From Arthonia radiata (taxonomy: Eukaryota > Ascomycota > Arthoniomycetes > Arthoniales > Arthoniaceae): DNA of 64,000 nt. How positions within the stretch are numbered: position 1 is the first letter of the stretch; every line of letters starts with the position of its first letter. The stretch spans positions 62,001 to 126,000 of the forward strand of contig PSQN01000001.1 in assembly GCA_002989075.1 (NCBI GenBank). Direction: 5' to 3'. This document shows, piece by piece, positions 20,194-33,400 of this stretch. A program made the position numbers and the translations under genes. The notes beneath the pieces are model-generated. The model was not told the DNA's origin, ran no database searches, and was given only the letters and a program-made list of their open reading frames with translations.

Positions 20194-23100
20194 TATACTA
20201 GTTATTAGATCTTTATACTAGACTTAATAATATTAACTAAAATATTTAGTTTGCTCTTTAGTATAATATCTCTATCTCTAGATAGCTTATAGCTATCTTA
20301 GTAGCCTATAGTAGTAAATATAGTATACTCTTAGTAGAGCTTAGTTAGATAATATATTATAATAAGCCTATAGAGTATTAAATATATTTAACTATAAAGA
20401 GTATTACCTAGAACGTATAAAACTAGTTAAGAGTATATAAATATAAGTAAAGAGTAGTATAAAGTATATAGTATATACTTTAGTAATATACTACTTTAAA
20501 GAATATTAAGATTATAAGCTTACTTTAGTATTCTAGTAGTAATATTACTATTTATATATATATAGAAAGTAACATCTATACTATACTTAAGTATATAATA
20601 TATATATACTTAAAGTAGCGCTTTTAAGGCTAAGTATTAGATACTATCTATATTCTTTAATATAGTTATATACTCTATCCCCTATACCTTAGTAAAGCTT
20701 ATAGTAAAGAAATAAAAAGGGTATTTACTATAAAGCTTATACTTAGTAACTCTTATTTAGATCTATATAACATTAATAATATATATTTTACTGAGTAGCT
20801 TATTAATACTTTCAGGCTACAAGGCTCTATTATTATTAGCTTCCCCTATGTAGAGTAAGCTAATACTATACTCTAGTAGAGTATCTATATTAACTTAACT
20901 CTACGTACTTATAAATACTTCTATAAAGAAATATAATTTTAATAGTATAATACCTATTAATTATTCTTATACTTTAAATCTCTTTACTTTATAAAGTAGC
21001 TCTACTATACTAACTATAGTAAGATAAAGTATTATATAGAGAAGTATATATATAAGACGCCTATATATTTTAACTACTATAGCGCCTACTTAGTATATAG
21101 TATCTACTACTATATTAAAATTAAAGAATAAGAGTACATAAAGTACCTATAGTTTTATCTTTTCTCTCTTTACTCTATTACCTTTAAAAACTAATCTCTC
21201 TAGTCTAAACGCTTAGCTAGTTCTCTATACTACTTCTATTTAGCTAATAATATAGAGCTTTTATACTTTACTACGCCTATTTAACCTATAGTTACTATTA
21301 TATCTACTTTATTTATTATACCTACTACTATTACTAAGTCTAGAACCGTCTCTACTACCTTTAGAGCTAGCTACAGCACTATAATATCTTAAAATACTTT
21401 TTTTTCTCTCTATAGTAGAGAGATTTAATATAAGATTAAGAAAAAGTAATATAAAAATACCTTAATAGCTTAAAATACTACTACTACCTTCTTTATAGCT
21501 AGTACTAGTAGTATTAGTAGTAGTAGTATAGTATCTACTTACTTAGATATACTAGACCTATTTTAAATACTCTTTACTATAGCTAAGTTAGAGACTACTA
21601 GAGTTTCTGAAAATTTAATAGTTCTATTTTAAGTAATAATAATTTAAGTACTAGATATACTTAATAATTAGTTTAACTAAAATAAGGTAAGAGCGGCTTA
21701 ACTAGTCTTCTATTATAGAAATACTAGAACAGCTAGTATAGCTTAGTCTTTATTAAGTATAGATTCTACTTCTAATTAGATAATAATTAATAAAGATCTT
21801 AGTAAGCAGCTAATTTAATATATAGAAAAGGTCTATATAACTAAAGTATTACTTACTAAGTATTAGTATCTTAACTCTTCTACTAAAATACTTCTATTCT
21901 CTATATCTATTACTAATTATAGTACTATAACTACTAGTAATTCTATATACTCTGACTTTAATCTTTATAGCTAATCTTCTACTTTTAATAGTAATATTTT
22001 ATTTGCTAGTAATAAACTAGGCCTCTATTATACTTACTCTACCTTTATTTATACTTAAGCTATAGTCTAAGTAAAGATAGTACTTATATAGGCTAATATA
22101 GAGTACTAGATATAGATATAGAGTAAGTAAATAGTAAAGCTAGTAAAGTCTATTTAAGATAAACTTAGAGTTAATTATAGTAAAGAATTAGTAAGTTAAG
22201 TAGATAAGCTAACTACAATATAAAATAAGCTAATAATCTTATAAGATAAGCTAGTAATTTTATAAAATAAGCTAACTATCTTATAAAATAAGAAGCTATA
22301 AGATAAAATATCTAACTTATAGCCCTTCTAAGATAATAGTAGAGTTAATATTCTAATCTTAGAGAGTATATTAAATTTATTAATAATAACTCGCTACTTT
22401 AGAAGTATACTTTCTTTATTCTTTCTCTCTTATATAGAAATCAGTCTAGCTCTTCTAAGTCTATAGTACTAATACTGGTACTAAAAGTATACTATAAGCT
22501 AGAACTACTACTAGGCTCTATTAACTAGAAGAAGATTAAATAGCTTACTAGAAGGATAGCTATACTATATCTAAAAATACTAGTTAAATAAAGATAATAG
22601 TAACTATACTCTAGTACTAACTTTAATATATATCTACTATAATTTTACTAGCTAGAATATTATAGCCCCTTTTCTTTCTAGTTAGCTAATCTTTCTTCTC
22701 TTAGTACTCTATATACTTTCTTCTCTATATTTATTTAGCTCTAAATATTAAGTACTAAATTCTTCTCTTCTTCTTTTTCTTACTTTAACTATATAGTAGT
22801 AGACTATATATTATTTCTTCTTATCTTAAGTATTTTACTTACTACTTCTCTATAGATTTACTCTAAGATATATAATATAGAGTACTAGTAACTACTCTTC
22901 TAAACTCTAATTCTACTACTAGACCTACTAGTACTATAGTAGTAATAGATAAACTCTACTAAGAAACTTTATATCTTATAGTATAATATCTATACTTCTT
23001 ATAATAGTTTTATACTCCTTCTTACTAACTTTAAAGTCTAAGATTATAATATTATTACTATTTAAGAGTTTTCTCTATATAGACTATTTCTAGATATTGA

Positions 23101-23525
23101 GGCTCTATTAAATCTAGTTAAAGACTACTAGAATATATATTATAACCTCTTATACTTTCTATAAGTAGCTATATACTTTAATACTACTACTATTCTACGA
23201 TAAGTAATTACTAGTAACTATATAACTAACCTTATATATAGCTTCTAAATTAAGCTTATAGATAGTAAGCCTCTTATATTCTATAATATCTATAACCCGT
23301 TAAATACTAATAATAGGTTAGAGAACTTTTATAAGTATATCTCTAAGGTTTCTATTAACGTACTACTATTTAGCTACCTTCTAGTTAGTAATTTTAATAT
23401 ATACTACTAAATATAGATTAGGAAGTATATTGAATAAGATATCTAGAGCTAAAAACTAGTTAATTTTATAGATAAATTTATATTTTAGTAACTTCTACTC
23501 TATAGAAGATATATCTTTTTACTAT

Positions 23526-23725
23526 TATTAAGAGTTTATAGACACTAAAGTTCTAGTTTAATCTTAACTTAATATACTAGCTATAGTACGCTTTAACGTA
23601 GCTATAGTACTACAATATCTAGAGTTAAAAAGGCTTGGTATTTAGATTTTATCTATAAAATAATTCTAGTATTTCTAGTCTACTACTAATACTAATTATT
23701 ATTATTTTAATCTTATCTTTTAACT
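23526..23725 (+). repeat. Copia-2 5' LTR
   Basis: 200 bp, TATTAAG...TTTTAACT; clear direct repeat of 29,080-29,281 through the shared TTCTAGTTTAATCTTAACTT and ATTCTAGTATTTCTAG stretches. Confidence 0.75.
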
Positions 23726-26700
23726 AGTTATAAGCTTAGATTGTATATTTAAGACTTTATTATAATTATATAATTTATTTATACTTATTTTAATAAACTT
23801 TTAACTAAGATTAGTTACTATTAATAGTATTAAACTTATAAGTAATTAGCAACTATTTTTATACTAAGTATTGTAGTATATTTATATAAAAGCTATTAAA
23901 ATAACTACTATAATATAGTTTAATTCTTTATAGTCTAAGTATATTAAATATATCTAATCTTAAGAATTATATTATTACAAGTTTTATTAAATTTGTATAA
24001 GTATTAGTTACTAAGTTATTTAGTAAACTTTAAATTCTATATAGTATTTAAATATAAAGTAAATATAAAGTAAAATATTAAGTTTAAGATTCTTAAGAGC
24101 TTTAAAAACTACTAATAGTAGTAGTAAAATATTTAAAAATCTACTAAAGATATTAGATCTTTAGAACTTTATTTTTAATATTAATAATAGTATATAGAAG
24201 ACTTATTTTCTAAGTTCTACTAATATTAATAATACTGCTATATAGAAAGAAAAGTAATAGAAGCGGTATAAGTAACATAAGCTTAAAGTAAAGGATCTCT
24301 TTATATTCTTAATAACTTTAGTAATTTTATTAAAATAAATCTTAATAATAATAAATTTAATTATATAAAGATAAAGTAAAATTATTTTAAAAGATATATA
24401 AAAATAGACTATATAGAGATATATAATATTATTTAATAATTATTAATACTATTACTAAAGTCTTATAAAAATATAAAGTAATATTATATTAAATTTAAAA
24501 TAGTTATAAATAAGATTAATAGTTTAAAAAAGAGAAATAAGCTTAAAATTCTTAATAATAAGATAAAAGTTATAATGTTTCTAAATAATATTAGTAATAT
24601 AAAAGAATATAAATAGTAGGTTACTACTAAGTATAGCTAATATAATACTTTAAATAATCTTATATTAATTAATATTTATAACTTATTTAAGAAAATAATT
24701 ATTAAATTTTAAATTATTAAATTAAGAAAATTATACTTAGCAATTACTATAAGTCTTACTATACTACTAATACTAAGAAGAATAAAAAGAAGAAGTTTAA
24801 TAGTAGTAGTAGCGATAGTAGCTCTAATAAAAGTAGTAATAGTAAGAAACGTAAAAAATATAATTTATACTAAAGTTTTAGATATATTAAAGAGAAATAC
24901 TTTTGTAATTATTTTAAAGATACTTTAGATAGTTAAAAGCTCTTTTAAAAAATTAGTAAGTTCAAATATATAGATTTAAGTAAAAAAAATATTTTTAAGA
25001 AGAATAGCTACTATAATAGTAATATAAAGATAATTATAGTCTATATTAATATAGTTAATAAAGTATAAGATAGTACTTATATAACTACTTATAAAGATAA
25101 AGTATAAGATAGTACTTATATAACTATCTATAAAGGTATCTATATAGATATCTATACTACTATCTATATAACTACTAAACTAACTATTTAACTATTTACT
25201 AAACTAAATAAATTATATACTACTTTTACTAGTAAGATATTTACTATACTTCTTACTATTAGTTTAGCTACTTAGTAATATATAGATTAGCTAGTAAATT
25301 TAAAAGCTTTTAACTATATATATAATAATCTTAATATATTTAGTAATTCAAAATTATACTAAATAACTATATATACTACTAAAAGTATTACTATAGCTAT
25401 AATATATAGTAACGTCTCTTTAAGAGTTTATTATTTAGATAGTAGTAAAGTATAGATAAAGCTTTTTAAAGTACTCTATCTATTTAGCTTATTTATTAAT
25501 TTAGTATTTAGTTATAAGCTAGCTAAATATAGCTTTAGTATATATTTAGATAAGTATAAGATTATATATACTAAAATAGATTAAAGAATTATTAGCTTTA
25601 TTAATATTAGTTACTACTAAATACTAGATATTATTAACAATACTTCTACTTTAAGTATATTCTCTAAACTATAGTATATATACTTTAGTTATACTTCTTA
25701 TAACTATATTTAAAAGACAGTAAAGTAGGTTACTAGTATTTTTAATAAGATTATTAAACTAAATTATTATTATAGTACTTACTTCTTAAATAAGACTATT
25801 TACTTAGATAATAATATTTTTTAGTAAAAATATACTACTTTTCTTAATCTTCTTTATCTTAATATAGTAGAATTAATTATACTAAGAGCGGCTAGAAATA
25901 ATAGTAATACTAGTTTAAATATAATTAATAATTATTAATATATATAGTATATTTAGAAGTTTAGTATTAAGTTAGATAAAATAGTCTTAGCTATCTTTAA
26001 GTAATTTAAGACGTTAGTTAATAAGTAATTAAATTAAAAGATTAAAGATATTAAGATTAATAATAATACTAAGTTTCTTCTATTAAGGAATTATACTATA
26101 AATAAGAGAATATAAGTTTATTATTTACTACTCTATATCTTAAATAAGTATAGTATTATAAAGTAAACTAATAGGCTTATTTATAATATAATATAGTTAA
26201 TACTTATTAGTAATAAAGTCTTATAAGAGTATTAAAATAAGATATATATAGCTATAATATATATTCTAAACTATATATTAATAGTTATATTTAATAGTAC
26301 AATATCTTTTTAAGCTATTAATAAGGCTTTAAATAAAGAGTAAATCTTACTAGATATATTCTATCTATAAGTATATAGATATATAGTATATATTACTATT
26401 CCTATTACTAAGCGTATACTAAAAAAGTTTAACTTATATATCTATATTACTAAGATAATAGAATATACTATAGATAGTAGAAGAACTACTTACTATATAC
26501 TTATTTTAATTTATAAAGGAGTAATTAAATTCTCTTATATTAAATTTAATAAGTTACGTTTTAAATTAATTATAAATATTCTTAAGTAGACTAGTAATTT
26601 TAAGAATTTTAATATTAAAGATAATAATATAGTATCTTTAGTACTATATCTTAATCCTAATAATTTAATATTTAGTTAACTATACATTAATAATATTACT

Positions 26701-29079
26701 AAGTATTATTTATCTAGTTTAGATTTTAGATCTAATAGTAGTGTTTTAGTTAAAAATAATAACAATACTAATACTAAAGATTAAATATATATATATTTTA
26801 ATTTAGAAGAGGTTAAAGAGATAAAGACTTAGTTAAAGCTTATTAATAAGATATTAGGTAAAAAGTATAAAAAAGCCCCTAATAAGCTTTAAAGTTAGTT
26901 TAATATACTATATAAAACTAAATTACTAACACTAGTAGCTAATTTTAATACGCTATCTATATCTTTACTAGTAGCTTCTAATAGCTTTAAAAGATAATAC
27001 TTTAGTAATAGTAATAAAAATAGTAATATCTTACTATCTTTTATAATATAGTATTATAGAAAGAAACTAACTTTATATCTATAACTTTCTAATTTAACTT
27101 ATTTTAACTTACTATTTAAATTCTTTTTTAGTATAGCTTATATTCTTAATACTTTCATAGAGTATTAGTTTATTAAAGTCTTTACTACTATAGCTATTAA
27201 TTTAAATTAGCTATAAATCTTTAAATTATATAAGAAAGCTATAAAGTTAGATTTAAATAATTGTAGTAAAGTAATATTTAAGAAGATTAGATTATAAGAA
27301 GCTAATAAGACTTATTACTAAAGATATCTATTAAAGAGAATAAGAGTTCTTACTACTAAATAGATATTTAACTTAAAGACTAATAACTATAGTATAGTAG
27401 TACGTTATAAAGTATATATAGTAGTAAAGAAATTTGTATAAGATAAAGATAGCTTTAATAAGACCTTTATAGTAATAGTAAAGACTAATGTGTTCTATAT
27501 CTTTATTACTTTAATTACTATATTAAGACTTAAGTATAATTAAATAGATATAGTTACTATATTTCTAAATCTTTATCTCTTTAATAATATTAAAATTTAG
27601 ATAAAGCCTTCTAAGAGAGTATTACTACTAGAGTCTAAAATAAAGTAGCTTTTTATTTATATACTTTATAGTCTAAAGTAGTTTATATATAAGTAGTTTA
27701 TATATAAGTAGTATTAAGATACTACTAGAACTCTTATTTATTAAAGCTTTATTTATTTAAATATAAATTATTACTTATTCTCTAAAAACAAGACTTAAAT
27801 CTTAATATATATTAATAACTTTCTAATTATAGCTTCTATACATTATAAAATATATGAAACTAAGAAGATTCTTATTTATAGCTATAAGATAAAGACTTTA
27901 AATAAGATAAACTACTTTTTAAGTATTAAGATAGTATATAATTAATTATATTATACTATTAAGCTAAACTACTATATATATTTAAAGTAAATATTAAGTA
28001 AATTAGATATAAAAGACTATACTTTATATACTTTACTACTTTTAATAAAAAATTTAATTTAATCTTTTCTCTACTAATTATTATATTTTAACTAAATTAC
28101 TAAATTAGTATTAACGTACATATAGATTTTTAATATACATAGCTATAATTACTTATCTTAACTATATCTATAAGATTATTAAACTCTATTATTTTATATT
28201 AGACTCTACTAAATATTATTATCTAAGATTAAAGTTAATATACTAATATATAAAGAATACGCTTAATTTTAGTATTACTTTTAGCTTTAAAGAAGATACT
28301 TTTAATAATTATAGTTTACTTAGCTAAAGTAACTTAATTTATAGTAATAATAAGAAGAATTACTATTTCTATTTTAGCTATATCTTTATTATTAGTATAA
28401 AAATAAAGAGTTTAATTATATAGTAGTTTAGTTTATAAAGAATTATAACTTTAAGCTTAACTAAGGCTAAGTTATTTATACTTACTATCTATACTTAGAA
28501 AGCTCTCTAAATCTCTTAATTAATTAAGAAGTTTAATAGTAGCAATAATATAATACTAGTAATAATTAAAAAGAACAATACTAGTATAATTATCTTAGCT
28601 AAGAATCTAGAATACTATAAGAGTACTAAGTATATTAACATACCTTAGTATTTCTATTAAGAGTAGCTTCTATAAGGCTATATCGCTATTAACTATATTT
28701 CTACCTATAATGATATTACTAATAGCTTAATAAAGACCTTAGATCTAATTAAGTATTAAAAGTTTATTTAGTAATTAGATATAATACCTACTAAAGACTC
28801 TTAAATTATACTCTAGTAATTACTAATTCTACCTATTATACTATATTAAAAAGTAAGTAGAAAATTAATACTTTTTATTAATATTCTAAGTATCTTATAA
28901 ATATAAATTTTAATACTATTAACAGATAAATAGTTATAAGAATAATAATAGTCTATTTTTAATAGAATCTAGCTCTCTAAATATAGAATAATAAGAAGAA
29001 TAGTCTTATAATATTTAGTTACTAGATTTCCTTTTAGATAGTTACTACTATTATTGGTATAGTTAAGCTTAAGAGAGTA

Positions 29080-29281
29080 TATTAAGAATTTATAAATACT
29101 AGAGTTCTAGTTTAATCTTAACTTTTATATACTAGCTATAGTACGCTTTAGTATAGCTATAGTACTATAATATTTAGAGCTAAAAAGGCTTAGTATCTAG
29201 ATTTTATTTATAGAATAATTCTAGTATTTCTAGCCTACTACTAATACTAATTATTATTATTTTAATGTTGTCTTTTTAACT
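29080..29281 (+). repeat. Copia-2 3' LTR
   Basis: 202 bp, pair of 23,526-23,725; preceded by a purine-rich AAGAGAG tract like a polypurine primer site. Confidence 0.75.
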
Positions 29282-29379
29282 ACTATATATATAGAGCTAC
29301 CGCCTCTAAACGCTTAATCTTATCTTAATAACTATAGCGATAGATAATGTTCTTAAATAACATAACATTATATAGTATA

Positions 29380-29851
29380 TATAATGCCGGTCGCTGGGAG
29401 GACCGAACTAAGGCTTACTTGCCTTGTGTGCTTATCGACCTTGGTGGTAGGTATCTTGTATACTAGAGACTAAAAGGTAGAAGAGACGAAATAGATTATA
29501 GAAGGTAAGAGAGGCTTAACTAGAGTAGATAGAAGATAAAGTACGTTATCTAAATATAGTTAAGAAACTTGTATTTAAATATTAAGTTAATAGACTAAAG
29601 TTTATCTTAAGGTTAGTTATTAGTCTAGCTATATAGTTTAAGGTATATAAAGAAAGTTTCTTTATATTTGCTAACTTAATAATATCTATATTGGGTTTAT
29701 AAGGAATATAGGCCTTTATAGCCGTCTTATTTAATAATACCTATAGCGGATTTATAGGCTTAGTTAGAAATGTTACTAGTAGGGCTAAGATAACTAGCGA
29801 TAGTTAATACTTAAATGTGCGCTAGGCCGTTTAGAGCTGATATCTGTAATA
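29380..29851 (-). repeat. Gypsy E1 3' LTR
   Basis: 472 bp; matches 36,057-36,528 and, in reverse complement, the LTRs of E3 and E4. Differences look nearly all C/T or G/A. Confidence 0.88.
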
Positions 29852-30019
29852 CAATCTCTTCTCTTCTAGTTAAATTGTTCTTAATTAACTTTTAGCCTTT
29901 TAAATACCTATAAGTTACGTTTTGTCTCTTCTTTTATAACTAATCTGTAAGTCGCTATACCTCGTATAAAGTCTGTTACTGTGGATTCTAACAAAAAGTA
30001 TAGCTAATACCTGTTAATT

Positions 30020-30480
30020 AAAGTCTACGGTATTGAAATGCCTTCTTGTTCTAAATATATATCGACTAAGAAAAGGTATATGGTTTAGTTTAGAAAGGCG
30101 ACGTATTTAGTATATACTTGGGATAGGAAGAGTTGTAATTTACGGGTATTAATAATAGATAGTATGTCTTATTGTTGTCTTTCTATAATACCTAAAACTA
30201 ACTTAGTTGCAGTACGTTCGGTTTATTCTCAATATTCCTCTTAGTTAGCTGCCCTTTAGCGTATAAAACGTTAATTACGCGCGTTAAAGTTCTAGATAGT
30301 AGTATTAATTGCGGCTATATAGCGTAACTAATCTAAGATCTAGAAGTTAAAAGAGAAGGTTAAGAAGACTTGTACGCGGATAGCAGCGAAGTTAGCTTAA
30401 AATAAGTTATTAAAGTAAGAGAAGTTTACTACGTCGATAACTAGTAGTAATATATTTAAATGTTTAAGCGGGTTATCTAT
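30020..30480 (+). pseudogene. Antisense accessory frame in Gypsy E1 (fossil)
   Basis: Between the chromodomain region and the 3' LTR of E1, the strand opposite to gag-pol shows a coding-like stretch: an N-terminal part with spaced cysteine-type positions, then a Lys/Arg-rich segment (KLKEKVKKTCTRIAAKLA). The same layout is seen in E3 at about 56,740-57,190 (minus) and, with different sequence, in E2. It is broken. Function unknown. Confidence 0.45.
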
Positions 30481-33400
30481 TAACTTTCAAAGTAACTTCT
30501 ATTCGAAGTTAGGTAATAGTTCTATAACGTAGTAGGTTGGTTCGTTTGTAGGTAATTTAAATATCGATAAGATATATTAGATAGTAAATTAGAGTATTAG
30601 TACTGCTATAACTAACTAATATTTTAGTTTTAATATCGTTAAATAGTATCTTTATAGTTAGTTAGGTTTTATTCTAGTTTCTATTAATTTTTATATTTAA
30701 AATATTCTTTCTATTTTATAAGATACTATTGTTTGTCTCGATATTATTTGTAAGCTTAAATCGTTTTAACCTTATACTCGGGTTCTTGGTTGTTAGAAAT
30801 AATTTCTAGGTTGAGTCGTTTTATCTCTCGGAAGTAGGCTAGTTTTAATAGCGCTACATAGAATATAGGATATATTCTTATTATCTTTAAGAGTTTAAGT
30901 TTAAATATTACGGGTCTCAATTGCTATAAGATTTTAAACAGTTTTATCTTAATATAGTTAAGTTTCTTGCTTAGTTTGATAGTTTTTATATTTCTTATAA
31001 GTAAGTAAGCTCTTTCCCCCTCTTTTATGCCTATATTTAGGGTAGTTTTTAACTTATTATACTATTTTCTTGTTCGTTCGTTAATAAACTCGCTGTTAGC
31101 CTTTAACTGCTAGTATAGGGTTTTTATATTTGTTGCTATTTGCGTAGTAGTATTGTTTTCTGTAGTGTTCTGTAGTTGTCTACTTTAAAGAGGGTAATAG
31201 CCGTATAAGACATAGAACGGTATTGTTTTGGTTGTATTGTTCTTTGTATTGTTGTACGCCGCTTACGCTACTAATAGTAATTGTACCCAGTTGTTTTACT
31301 AGTAGTTAATATATATCTAGAGATACTATTTTAGTATTTAATTTATTTATTCTGTCTATCCGTCTGTTTATAGATAGAATAACGTAGATATTTTTTATTT
31401 TGTTCCTAGTTGTTGTATTAGAGATATTTAAAATCGTAAAACAAATTTTTAGTCTCTGTTTAAGACAATTCTTTATGGTTGACTATAGTTAGCTAAGATA
31501 ATTTAAAGGAAGATATATACTAACTGTTCTAAGTTGCTAGCTTCCTTGTAAGGTACAAAGTATGCGTATTTTATTAGTTTATTGTATATAACTAGAATAG
31601 CGTCGTAAGCTACTTCTATAAGTAGATCCTTAAAAGTTAGTAACTTAGTAATAAAGTTTAGTAAGACTGTATACTATAGTCTTTTAAGCGTCTCTAGTAA
31701 TTATAGTTTACTGTATAATAAATATTAGATGCTTAGTTCTTACGTATATATCGTATTTCCGAATATAATTCTTGATATAGTATCGGATTCTTAGAATATA
31801 GTAGGTTCTTATAATCTTTTCTATAGTATTATTAATGTCTTTATGTTCTTTTATTGGGTTATTGTAGAAGTTACTAATAATATATCGGATTAGATTCCTT
31901 AGAACGTAGATTTTGCCTTAAAATTTGTAATAGCCTTTATTGTTCTTAGTTAATTCTAAGTATCGTTTCTCGTTTTTCTAGTAGATCTTAGAGTCGTTTA
32001 GGATATCTAGAATTCGGCTGTCTAGTTCGATAATAAACTCAATTGTTATAGTTAATTAATTGTATCTAATCTTATTATTGTGTTCTTAAAATATTGTGTG
32101 TTCGATGTATTCCTTATTATTAAGGTAATCTAGATGTTAACTTAGAGCGTCGGCTCTATCGTTCTTAGAACCCTTCTTGTAGGTAATAATAAAGTTGTAT
32201 AAAGCTATAGTTTCTAACTATCTAACTTATTTGTAGTTAAGTTTCTTTGTTATTGTAAAGTAAGTTAGATTCTTATAGTTTATATATACTATAATTATAT
32301 AGTTCGCTCCTTTTAGATAAGCTCGCTATATCTTAAATACTACTATAATAGCTAAGAGCTCTTTATTATAAATATTATAGTTCTATTCTGTAAGTAATAT
32401 CTTTTTTAAGTAGAAAGCTACTAGTTTAAGCTTTCTTTCTTTATTATTTTAACTTATATATACTCTAATCGTATAGTCTAACGCATCTATTTCTATAATA
32501 ATTGGTAGGTTAAGATTAAATATTGCTAGTACAGATTTAATCTTAAAAGCTTTCTTAAGCTCTTTAAATACTAATTGTTTCTTCTACGTTTAGAAAAATT
32601 CTATCGATTGTTTTGTTTATTAAGACAGCGGTACTATAATTCGGTTAAAGTTAGATATCTATTGCCTATAGTAGTTAGCAAAACTAAGAAACTGTTGCAA
32701 TTATTTTATATTCTTTAGTATAGGTTAGGTTAGAACAGATTAAATCTTCGAATCTTCTATTTAAAGACTATACTCGGTAATTATAAATTTAAGAAATTTA
32801 ACGGATTGTTGGTAAAACTGGATTTTCTTGATATTAATTTGTAAATCGGTACGCGCTAATCTTTTTAATACCTTTTTAATATATTTTTTATGTTCTTTTA
32901 GTATATAGCTATATACTAGGATATCGTTTAAATAAGCAGTTATAAATATATCTAGGTAATTACTAAGTGTGTTGTTAATTAGTTTCTAAAATAATACTAG
33001 TATATTTATTAGCTTAAAAGGTATAATACAATACTTAAAAAGTCTATATCTAGTATAGAAGGCTGTTTTCTATTCTTTATCTTTTTTTATATAGATTAGA
33101 TTGTAGGCTCTCTATAGATTAAACTTAGTAAACTATTACGCGTTATACAATTAGTCTATAATTTTGTTGATGTATAGTAGCGGATATCGGTTTTTAATAG
33201 TTACTCTATTTAATTGTCTATAATCTACGTAGAGTTGTAGTTTACTATTCTTCTTTAGTACGAAGAGTATTAGGTATCCGGCTAGTAATATTAATCTTTA
33301 GATAAATTCTTTCTTAAGATTTTTGTTGAGATAGTCGCAGAGCGCTTAATTTTCTACTTCTAATAGAGAGTATATTAGACCGAATATTGGCGTCTTACTT

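Larger units (their letters stand above)
23526..29281 (+). mobile_element. Copia-2: full-length but heavily RIP-mutated Ty1/Copia fossil
   Basis: About 5.76 kb, bounded by LTRs of about 200 bp and a 5-bp duplication ACTAT (23,521-23,525 and 29,282-29,286). After a Copia-type primer site (GTTATAAGC near 23,727) come regions resembling gag with a zinc knuckle (24,300-24,960), protease and integrase (25,400-26,700), reverse transcriptase (27,200-27,850) and RNase H (28,250-28,800), in Ty1/Copia order. It is among the most altered elements here, with almost no CA or TG left on either strand, so it is likely one of the older layers. It is broken many dozens of times. Confidence 0.8.
20199..29379 (+). 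mobile_element. Probable Tad-like LINE fragment, split by Copia-2
   Basis: Two pieces, 20,199-23,525 and 29,287-29,379, flank Copia-2 and its 5-bp duplication. The first piece has, near 20,780-21,150, a region resembling the ORF1 of Tad-type LINEs (RNA-binding part then tyrosine-rich residues spaced like a RIP-altered zinc-knuckle set). Near 22,980-23,525 is a region resembling an APE-type endonuclease; around 23,386-23,409 the frame reads SNFNIYY where the family has GDFNxHH. The second piece reads SYLNNYSDR, close to the SDH site late in that domain. The fragment is then cut at 29,380 by Gypsy E1, and the expected reverse transcriptase does not reappear anywhere in the window. Stops are dense. 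The assignment rests on pattern by eye and is moderate. Confidence 0.45.
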
